Source of the DNA: Treponema sp. J25
GTDB lineage: Bacteria; Spirochaetota; Spirochaetia; Treponematales; Breznakiellaceae
Length of the DNA stretch: 64,000 nt
Assembly (NCBI RefSeq): GCF_004343725.1
Contig: NZ_PTQW01000042.1
Coordinates: forward strand, 17,755 to 81,754
Reading direction: 5' to 3'
The notes beneath the pieces are model-generated. The model saw only the letters and a program-made list of their open reading frames with translations, was not told the DNA's origin and did not search any database. Below are positions 52,318 through 60,100 of this stretch, piece after piece (positions within the stretch are counted from its first letter, which is position 1; each line of letters begins with the position of its first letter). The position numbers and the translations under genes were made by a program.

Positions 52318-52345
52318 CGGATTTTATGAGAGGCGGATTTTATGC
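52318..52345. repeat. Twelve-bp direct repeat pair
   Basis: GCGGATTTTATG occurs at 52318-52329 and 52334-52345, 16 bases apart, in the 138-base convergent gap between the FTR-like gene and the 388-residue gene. Confidence 0.5.
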
Positions 52346-52364
52346 CCCTTCAGAGAAGCATCTT

Positions 52365-53531
52365 TCAGAGATAAAAGCTCAAGGTGATGATCGTGGTATC
52401 GGAGGCCTTAATCTGGCTTACCACGGACTCAAATTTTACATTCACCTTCTCACAGGCCTCACTTAAGTAAGAAAGATAATAGAGGCCCAGTTCGGTATCG
52501 GTTCCCCCTTCGGGAATTTCCCGGTAAAAATCAAAGAGGCTCTTTCGCTTCAGGTCCGCCGATTTTTTAGAATCGATACTTTCTTTTATGACTTCGTACT
52601 CCGCTTCTTTGTTGTACAGGGTTACCTGGAGTTTCCCCTGGGTACCGATAGAGGTTCGGGTGCCCCCAATCTTCCACGACACATAGACCAGTTCCTCGTT
52701 GCGGATAAGCTCTTCAATTACCCGGTTGCGGATGTTTTGATCGAGCAGGACCGCATTGGGATCCACCGCCCCCCGGTACAGGATATTCGCCTGGCGCCGG
52801 AGGTTAGCGTTTTCCGCATTCACCGCGAGCTCTATAATCATCAAGGCCATGTATTCGGCAATCCGGCCCTTTTCCATATATTCCGCCAGGGTATGCCGGA
52901 TATCCCGGATGAGGGTATCAAAATTTTCTACCCCCCTGAATTTGGTAAGAATAAACCAGATCACCGAGCGCAGATTGTTAAGAAATTTCTCGCTCAAAAA
53001 AAGCTGGACGTTTTTCTCTTCCGGCAGAAGATTGGGGTTCTTCATTATCGCGGTCCGGATGGGGGACAGAATTTCATCCTTCAGTTCCTGGACCTGCTTT
53101 TCCCGTTCTTTCAGGTAACTTGCAAGGAAGGACTCGTTAAAACGGGTTTTTTCATCAATGATTGAAGAAGGGTTCATCCGGTTCCAGCGCTTTATCACCT
53201 CCGAAGAAAGGAGCTTGGAAAAAAGCACATTATTGTATTGCCGATAGAGGAGGCTATACACGATAAGTTTGGAAAGATCCATGATTTCCTGACGGCGGGA
53301 TACAAACTCCGCCCGGGCAATTTCAATCTTGGAAATATAATCGATAAGGAGCATCCGCTGAATCGCCGCAGGAACAAATTTATCGAGCAAAAGACCATAT
53401 TCTTCCACATTATCCGCTAACTTAAAGCGGGCGAGTTTCTTGTTTTGTTTAATAAATACGGTCGTTCCCTCTTCGGTAAGCACCACCTTAAGGGGAAGTT
53501 CCAACACGGTTTTCTTTTCTTGACTTGGCAT
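52365..53531 (-). CDS. Unrecognised 388-residue cytoplasmic protein
   Basis: I do not recognise this family; the product looks conserved and well structured. It has no signal peptide or membrane segment. A short beta-rich N-terminus (PLKVVLTEEGTTVFIKQNKKLARFKLADN) is followed by a helical core with many Lys/Glu/Leu (for example ARAEFVSRRQEIMDLSKLIVYSLLYRQY). A middle segment reads LFLSEKFLNNLRSVIWFILTKFRGV, and a C-terminal beta-region ends TTIITLSFYL. The first ATG of the frame (53558) lies within or upstream of a good promoter (53538-53566), so the ATG at 53531 is more likely. That start would give an almost leaderless mRNA. It is divergent from the M28-like gene. Confidence 0.75.
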   Translation of the reverse strand: MPSQEKKTVLELPLKVVLTEEGTTVFIKQNKKLARFKLADNVEEYGLLLDKFVPAAIQRMLLIDYISKIEIARAEFVSRRQEIMDLSKLIVYSLLYRQYNNVLFSKLLSSEVIKRWNRMNPSSIIDEKTRFNESFLASYLKEREKQVQELKDEILSPIRTAIMKNPNLLPEEKNVQLFLSEKFLNNLRSVIWFILTKFRGVENFDTLIRDIRHTLAEYMEKGRIAEYMALMIIELAVNAENANLRRQANILYRGAVDPNAVLLDQNIRNRVIEELIRNEELVYVSWKIGGTRTSIGTQGKLQVTLYNKEAEYEVIKESIDSKKSADLKRKSLFDFYREIPEGGTDTELGLYYLSYLSEACEKVNVKFESVVSQIKASDTTIITLSFYL

Positions 53532-53537
53532 ACCCCT

Positions 53538-53566
53538 ATTATAACGGGAGAACCCCATTCTGTCAC
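53538..53566 (-). promoter_or_regulatory. Promoter of the 388-residue gene, immediately before its start codon
   Basis: On the minus strand GTGACA (53561-53566) and a perfect TATAAT (53538-53543) are 17 bases apart. The ATG at 53531 begins six bases after the -10 box, so the transcription start coincides with the start codon. Confidence 0.7.
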
Positions 53567-53579
53567 CTTGATTCTGACC

Positions 53580-53608
53580 TTGACCGAATTTTCTCAGCCG
53601 ATTATGGT
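53580..53608 (+). promoter_or_regulatory. Promoter of the M28-like membrane protein gene
   Basis: TTGACC (53580-53585) and TATGGT (53603-53608) are 17 bases apart on the plus strand, divergent from the promoter of the 388-residue gene. The start ATG is nine bases beyond the -10 box. Confidence 0.5.
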
Positions 53609-53617
53609 ACAGGAGTA

Positions 53618-55882
53618 ATGAACAGATCCCGTATCTGGCGCAACATGCTGATCCTGTGGACAGGAAGCTTCCTCTTTTTTAACACGCCAGGAGCCTTCTC
53701 CGAGCTCTTCCCTCAGGGAGGGCATACATCTTCTGCTATTTCCCTTGAAAGGAGACAAGAAGCCCGAAACGCCACAGGGGCACTCCACCAGAAATTACGG
53801 GCCTGGGGCGTTTCGGTGGAAGTTCAAGATCTTCTTAAAGAGTACGGGAGCTTTGGCAGTTCCCTCCTGGTACCGATTCCTTCGGCAGGGGCTTCTCTTT
53901 CTTCCCGAACCCTGGTACTCGCCTGTTCCCTCGCAGATCCAGAGGGGAAAGACCTCCTTACCCTCCTTTTATATCAGATTCACCAGGGAAATATCCGGCC
54001 GGGAGTGTCATTGCTGATTGCCTTCTTAGGAGAAGAAGAACCCCTCTCCCTCGACCAGGCCAGCGCCACCCTCTTTGATCCCCCCCCACCATATCGGGGT
54101 TTACAGGCCCTGTTGGATCGTTTTGAGGATCCTGAGGCGGTAAGCCTTATCTACCTGAGTTTTTCTCCTCTCTCCACTCAACTGACCCTTCAGTATGGAA
54201 GCTCTGGCGCCCTTGCCTCAAGTCAGCTCCTGGCAGCGGTTTTTCACTCTCTAAAGAAGGCGGGGCTTCTCAGCACCCTACCAACACCCTACACCATCCT
54301 GTATAAATTAGGCCTTATCACCGGCGACCCCCGGATGGGCCTTATGGCAGAAGCAGGCATTGATGGCCTTCTCATCGAACTTCCTATCGAGCTTCCCGGC
54401 AGGGGAGGTACAGCCTCTGAATTTCCTACCGCAGAAGAAACCCATGCCCCACTGCCAGCCCAGAACGGTCATTCCGCTTTAGAAACCGCACTGGGACCGG
54501 TTACTACGAGCCGCGGGCTTTCCTTTTTTAAGGAATTACTCGAAAATCCTTCCTGGAGCTACCTCCAGCGGGATCAGCACTATTCACTCTTTCCAACGTT
54601 TCAGGGGACATGGTATATATTGCCAGAAAAACAAACGGTCCATATTTTGCTTGTGCTGCTCTTTGCGCTCTTCTGCTTTGTGGGAAGCTATTCCATCATC
54701 TACCGACAGAGCCTCCTGGTTCAGTGGATTGTCTTTATTCGTCGTTCCTGGGTGCTTTTATTGTATTACCTTGTCTTTGCGGTCCTCTGTTGGGGAAGTT
54801 CATTTTTTATATCTTTGTGGAATTTTAATTCCCCCTATCCGCCGGCCCTTTTAAAAATCCTGCTTGCCACCGCCGTAAGCCTTGGCCTTTTTTCTTTTTT
54901 CAGTGGTGTTCATGTACCCCGGAGGGCTGAGTTTTACGGTCATGGGGCGTTTTTTTTTCTTTTTGTCATTTCCCTTGTGGCGGTCTCCCTCGATGTGTCC
55001 TTCTTTTTACCCATCCTCTGGTTTTTTCTGTGGGTTTTTCTCGCCAGTGTCTGGAAACATCCCGTCCTTAACGGACTTGCCCTTATCATGGCTCCCCTGC
55101 AGTTTGGCCGTATCCTGTATACGACCTACACGCTACAGGAAACAACCCTGGCCCACCACCTCCTTTCCCCGGGGCTGGGAGAAAACATCCTTCTTGCCCT
55201 TTTTGTGTTTCCCCTGCTCCTCCTGCTAAAGCGCCTCATCCTCCTGAGCTACCCCCCAAAACGGTATTCCCTCGCCTGCCGTTTCCCTTTAGAGCTCGCT
55301 TTACCGCTCGCCATCCTTGCCATGACGGGCATCCTCTCTTTTTCGCCGGGGATGGTTTCCCTACCGTTCCTTCCTTACCCTGGAGTTCCAGGGGCCATGC
55401 ATGGGCTTCCCAATAGGTCAGAACCTGGATTACTCCCTGCGGGGGAATCCACAAACCGCGAAGAGCTGGCAGGCGTCGAATCGGATCAAGCCAGAGAAAC
55501 TCAGCCAGCCCGGGGAATCGATGGGACAGGGACCATTCAATACAGAAGTGGTCCCGTATCCTCAACCATCCTCCAGACAAGGCTCACCACGATTACCTTT
55601 TTTGATGAAAAAACCCTCTCTCTCAGCGTAACCTGTACAGGGACTCCTACGCTTATTTCGATACTCCTCGAGGCAAGGTCCCCCGCCGGGGAGAGACTCG
55701 AGATATACAGTTCCCCCGTACCGGTAACGTTTATGAATACCCACACTGCCCGGTTTGTGCTGGGACCTCTGCCGTCCAATCCCCTTGTTCTGGATATTAC
55801 TGTTCCTGAAAACCTCAAGGGAAGATTTATTATTCGGGCCTTAGGAGAACAGACAGGCGAAGAAAAGGAAGTACTCTTTTAG
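53618..55882 (+). CDS. Polytopic membrane protein with degenerate M28-peptidase-like domain
   Basis: The 754-residue protein has a signal-like N-terminus (MNRSRIWRNMLILWTGSFLFFNTPGAFSE). Residues ~50-330 resemble an M28 aminopeptidase fold: SSRTLVLACSLADPEGKDLLTLLLYQIHQ where families have a D-G-x-x-x zinc-ligand helix, then VSLLIAFLGEEEPLS in place of the F-x-GEE catalytic motif. The His and Asp zinc ligands are not evident. Seven or eight membrane helices follow (~355-640, from HILLVLLFALFCFVGSYSII on), then a periplasmic beta-rich tail. The frame opens earlier, but AGGAG at 53611 supports the ATG at 53618. It may be a GPI-transamidase/ERMP1-type relative without peptidase activity. Confidence 0.7.
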   Translation: MNRSRIWRNMLILWTGSFLFFNTPGAFSELFPQGGHTSSAISLERRQEARNATGALHQKLRAWGVSVEVQDLLKEYGSFGSSLLVPIPSAGASLSSRTLVLACSLADPEGKDLLTLLLYQIHQGNIRPGVSLLIAFLGEEEPLSLDQASATLFDPPPPYRGLQALLDRFEDPEAVSLIYLSFSPLSTQLTLQYGSSGALASSQLLAAVFHSLKKAGLLSTLPTPYTILYKLGLITGDPRMGLMAEAGIDGLLIELPIELPGRGGTASEFPTAEETHAPLPAQNGHSALETALGPVTTSRGLSFFKELLENPSWSYLQRDQHYSLFPTFQGTWYILPEKQTVHILLVLLFALFCFVGSYSIIYRQSLLVQWIVFIRRSWVLLLYYLVFAVLCWGSSFFISLWNFNSPYPPALLKILLATAVSLGLFSFFSGVHVPRRAEFYGHGAFFFLFVISLVAVSLDVSFFLPILWFFLWVFLASVWKHPVLNGLALIMAPLQFGRILYTTYTLQETTLAHHLLSPGLGENILLALFVFPLLLLLKRLILLSYPPKRYSLACRFPLELALPLAILAMTGILSFSPGMVSLPFLPYPGVPGAMHGLPNRSEPGLLPAGESTNREELAGVESDQARETQPARGIDGTGTIQYRSGPVSSTILQTRLTTITFFDEKTLSLSVTCTGTPTLISILLEARSPAGERLEIYSSPVPVTFMNTHTARFVLGPLPSNPLVLDITVPENLKGRFIIRALGEQTGEEKEVLF

Positions 55883-56019
55883 GAACGCAAAGCGGCGCCT
55901 CCGGCTTTCTCAAACCTCACATCAGAGATACAGCCACCGCCCGGACCTTTCTCCCGGTCCTATTCCAGAAGACCCCTCTAGAGGCTGAGGACCACCCACC
56001 AGAAACAGGGCCCTTCGTG

Positions 56020-56793
56020 TTATTTCCAGGACAGGCTGTATTCTACTGCCTCAGGGGCAAGCAGAATGTCCGCCGTCGGGGCCGTAAAAGTAAGACGCAG
56101 GCCCGAGAGGCTCAGGGTGCCCACCTTTCCCCTTCCAATACCCCGCCCTTCGTAACTGGGAACCGTGGGGGTCGTAATAGTGAGGCCTATTTCGTAGCCC
56201 TCAAAAACGGAGCGAACCAGGTTTTGTATGTCCGGATCGGTCGTAGCCGGCCCCGGGGCAAGCCGGATGACAAGGCGCTTTTGATCGGCCTCGTCAGAGA
56301 AAGATACGAGCCGCCCGGTGGAATCAAGAAAGACCCTGAGGGCATCCAGGTTCTGAAAGGCCAGCTCCGCCAGGACGGTGATATTTTTTTCATCCTGCCG
56401 GGTATTGTAGGAACGGAGCGAAAGGCCCGGCACTCGGGTGACGGTTCGTTCAAAATCGACCTTCCCTACCGGGAAGGGCAGAAAACGTTCGTTCCCGTCT
56501 AATTTCCCCAGGGACTCTACCATCCGGCTTACCTGATACACCAACTGTATCGTACCGCTCCCATCCTGGCGAATCGTGATATTCGACTGGACCCCCACAC
56601 AGGAAGAAAACAACAAAAGGGTCACCATAAGGACCATGCCTAACCAGCCTTCTTTATTTTCCCTGCCAAATAAAAGGGTCCCTTTCCTCTTTTTTTCTGG
56701 TCCCTTCCGCTCCCCCTGCCCGAAGGGCCCACAGGGAGATCCGGGGAGAAATTCCATTCCCTCCGCCGGGAAACCCCATCGCTTTTTTTTCAC
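56020..56793 (-). CDS. Predicted lipoprotein with beta-rich domain
   Basis: The 257-residue protein starts at a GTG with GGAGGAG seven bases upstream and three bases past the stop codon of the DUF503 gene. That start places a lipobox LFSSC at C65, after 55 mostly basic residues, which is long for a signal region. An internal ATG at residue 53 with GAAGG about ten bases upstream would give a shorter signal. The mature part contains SNITIRQDGSGTIQLVYQVSRMVESLG and a later TLSLSGLRLTFTAP strand set, with no known motif. It is the downstream member of a two-gene unit with DUF503. Confidence 0.7.
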   Translation of the reverse strand: MKKKRWGFPAEGMEFLPGSPCGPFGQGERKGPEKKRKGTLLFGRENKEGWLGMVLMVTLLLFSSCVGVQSNITIRQDGSGTIQLVYQVSRMVESLGKLDGNERFLPFPVGKVDFERTVTRVPGLSLRSYNTRQDEKNITVLAELAFQNLDALRVFLDSTGRLVSFSDEADQKRLVIRLAPGPATTDPDIQNLVRSVFEGYEIGLTITTPTVPSYEGRGIGRGKVGTLSLSGLRLTFTAPTADILLAPEAVEYSLSWK

Positions 56794-56794
56794 C

Positions 56795-57070
56795 TTAAAA
56801 CTCCTCCGAGTAAATTTGCACATCCTGGATACGAACCGGCACATCCTGTTCAATCATGGTAAAGGCCTTCTGGAGCACCGACTCTCCAAAATGCTTTGAA
56901 TTCGACACGACCGCCCCACCAAGGTGAGCAAAGGACAGGGAATCCTGCAGGTCAATTTCGGCCACACTCATGTTGAATTTTCTCTGGAGCCGATCCTTTA
57001 CGGAACGAACAATGCGCCGCTTATCCTTTATGTTTTGCACATCCGGTATTTCAAATACCACCTGAATCAT
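56795..57070 (-). CDS. DUF503 (YlxP-like) family protein
   Basis: This 91-residue protein has the family core IQVVFEIPDVQNIKDKRRIVRSVKDRLQRKFNMSVAEIDLQD and SFAHLGGAVVSNSKHFGESVLQKAF. YlxP-type proteins accompany RbfA/infB-like translation genes elsewhere, with unknown function. The frame can start at a GTG (57088) or ATG (57082), but DUF503 proteins begin at M-I-x-V, so I chose ATG 57070. No ribosome-binding site is clear. It is divergent from the giant barrel gene. Confidence 0.8.
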   Translation of the reverse strand: MIQVVFEIPDVQNIKDKRRIVRSVKDRLQRKFNMSVAEIDLQDSLSFAHLGGAVVSNSKHFGESVLQKAFTMIEQDVPVRIQDVQIYSEEF

Positions 57071-57133
57071 AGACACAACCATAGGCACTTGCTGGTAATC
57101 CCAGCTTCCTCTGGGATATACTATACACTATCA

Positions 57134-60100
57134 ATGGAAGGTTTGCGAAGACACCCCTACCCAAGAAAGACCTGGTTTGGCCTCTTTTTTTTTGTGGTTC
57201 TCCCCTTTCTTGTGGCCCAGGAGGAAACGTCGGGAGGCGAGGCTGAGGTACCATCGGCGCCCTCCCCGGAACAAACAAATACCACCCCCTCTTCGTCGTC
57301 GGCAACCAGCACGTCGACACCATCAACGAGCACCACGCCGGTAACGTCAATGGCCACCGGCGGAAGGGTCACCCTTTCCGGCCTTTCTCCGGAGGCGCCG
57401 GCGGAATTCTTTTCCATGGATATTAACAACAGCAAGGTAGATCTTTTTGTAACGGGGTCCTGGGAAGGGAGCCTCTCGGCCCAATGGGGACTTTCCCTTA
57501 CCAAACTGGGCTGGCAGGTAGCGGCCACCGAGACTCCCATCCTGTTTTCCCAGAAGGCGGATCTTACCCTGAGTCTTTGGGTCGATAATCGGTGGTTTAT
57601 CGAAGGACGATTTGTCGAAGGTTCCACATCCAACAGTTACCGGGCAGGCTATCAGGGCACAGAGGAAGAGATAGTCCAGTACGTAGGGATTGGCAACCGG
57701 GGCCTTGATTTTCCCAGCTTTCCCTTTTTGGACGTAGGGGGTAACTCCGCAAGCTCCTTTGGGGCCTATGGCCACTTCCGATGGGGAAATCTCCACCTCC
57801 ATAGCCTCCTTCGCTACGATGGGGCGGTCCGCAAAGAAAAGTGGTACCAGGGTCGGCGGGAAGTCCAGAAGAACACCTACAGCCTGGATACTATGGTACG
57901 GGGCCGTTTCTTTGTCCTTCCCGACACGAATATCAAAGACGTTCGGGTCTTTATAGAAGACGAAGCAGGAACGCTCAGGGATAGTCGGGGAAGACGCTGG
58001 GGGGAACTTAAAACCAGTGAATACGCCGTAAGCACCCAGGATGGTATTCTGGAGCTTACCGCAAGCCCCAGCCGAAAAGTGGCGATCCTGTATAGCACGG
58101 CCACTTCGAGCACCCCCTGGGAAAGCAGCCTTGGCACCTATGGTGATGGAAGCACCGGTGGTTCGCTCTACCTTAAGACCCTCCAGGACTATGTCAGCGC
58201 CGCCTACAATGCGGGGCCCCTCGCCGCCGCGAAAACCCCTCCCCTCCTCCGCAACTACCCCCAGTGCGGCCAGGAAGAGAAAAAACCGGGGGATACCGAC
58301 AACATCCCGGGGACCATCACGCTTTTCCTTGATGGGAACAGCACAGCGGCCCTGGTCATCTGGGAACGGGGAACCTTTTCTCCCTTTGAACGGCTTTCCC
58401 GCTATGCCCTGGGCTCTGCGGAGGCAACGCCCGAACTGGTAAGTGCCAGCACCGGCGCGGCCCGCCGGGACTATACCTTCGAATCCGTGGAGGTCCTGGG
58501 CAACCTCTCCGCCCCATCGAGCAGCGGGGAAAGTTCCCGGGGCGGTCCCCTTTACGAGCTTATTCAGGCCGGAACTTCCTACGATAGCCGGAATCCGGCC
58601 ACCCTCTGGCCCCTGGTGGGAATAGCCCCCGAACTGTACCTCCCTGGCTATCACCCAAGTCCCGTGGACCTGGTAATCCAGGTGCGTTCCTATGGAGCGG
58701 AGGATAATTTTTCCATCGGCACCGATGTGCTCCCCGATTCCGTCCAGGTGTACCGGAACGGGGTCCTCGACAGCTTTGCCACCTACGATAGTGAAACGGG
58801 AACCGTTACCCTGGGAAGTCCCCCGGGCTCCCAGGAACTTATCCACATTACCTACCTTTCCCGGAGCGCCGAACGGACCTTCGGAAGCCTTGCGGCGGCG
58901 GTGGGGCTTGAATATGTACCGGCGGAGTCCTTTGCGGCCCGACTTGCCCTGGGGACCCGATGGAACCTTAATCCCGCCGCCTACAGCAAGGCCGGCGAAA
59001 GCAACGAAGGTACCATCAGCATGGGAGGAGAACTCCGCTGGACCAGTCAGGAACACCGCATCCAGCTGGCCGGGGCCCTGGGCCTTAAAAACACCGACAC
59101 CACCGGGCTCTACCGCGTCCTGGGTATGGAGGGGGCTGAAACCATTACGGAATATGATGGCTACGACGAGAATGATTACTTCCAGAGCCCCACTCCCATC
59201 AAAAAAAGCGACAGCATGCCCTCATGGGTCAGCAATTCCCTTGAAGCCTCCAGTCAGGCACCCCTGGTGTACCGGAACTACACCCAGACGAGCGCCATCG
59301 GGCTCAGCACCCTTACTCCCATCGAATGGGAAGGGAACCAGCTTGTCTCTAGCGTCTCCGGCCCCTACCCCGTATACGACAAAAGCCTGGACGAGCCCGT
59401 TTTGGTGGCCGAGACAAGCCTGAGCTCCAGCCACTACTGGACGGGCTTTCAGGTTGAACTGGGAGAGAAGGCAAGTGTCCTTGAGACCGCCAAAACCATC
59501 ACGGTGCCCCTCTATTTTTACGGGGCTACTCCGGCCCAAAACCTAGAGGTCTACCTTCAGATGGGGGATCTCACCGACAAGGATGAACTGTATCCCGAAA
59601 ACCCGCAGCGGATAGTCACCAAAAAGCTAGCCACCTTTTTGGTGTCAGGGGGAAGCGGAACCCTGAGCTACCCCACCAGTTGGACCACCCTCACGGTGAA
59701 CCTTTCCGACGAGGACCGACGCGTCCTCCAGAACGCCCGGGCCTTCCGGATTCTTCTTCTTCCCGAGACAGCCCCTCCCACCGAACCCCTTTCCTTTAGC
59801 CTTGTCGTGGGGCCCCTCATCATCCATGGGAGTTCCCTCAGGCCCATCATGGCGATCGAAACCACCAGTGGCAGCGAAAGCACCCTTACCATCATATCCG
59901 CCCAGGACAGCACGAGCGGCGCCGCGGTAGCAGCGGCAGAGGTGTATGACCCTTCGCTTCGTTCCCAGTTCCCCAGCCAGATTGACCGGCTCCACAGCGA
60001 TGGGTCCCGCCAGCGGGTCCTGCACCTTCAGTGGGAAAGCCCCGATCCGGCCCCCACGGGAAGCCGCACCTTTCCCGGGGCAGATGGACGGCTCCCGCTG

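Noticed and set aside
57347..59056. Open frame of 569 codons on the minus strand
   Set aside because: Fully antisense to the giant barrel gene, Gly/Arg/Pro-rich as expected for a GC-biased complement, no ribosome-binding site, no family resemblance.
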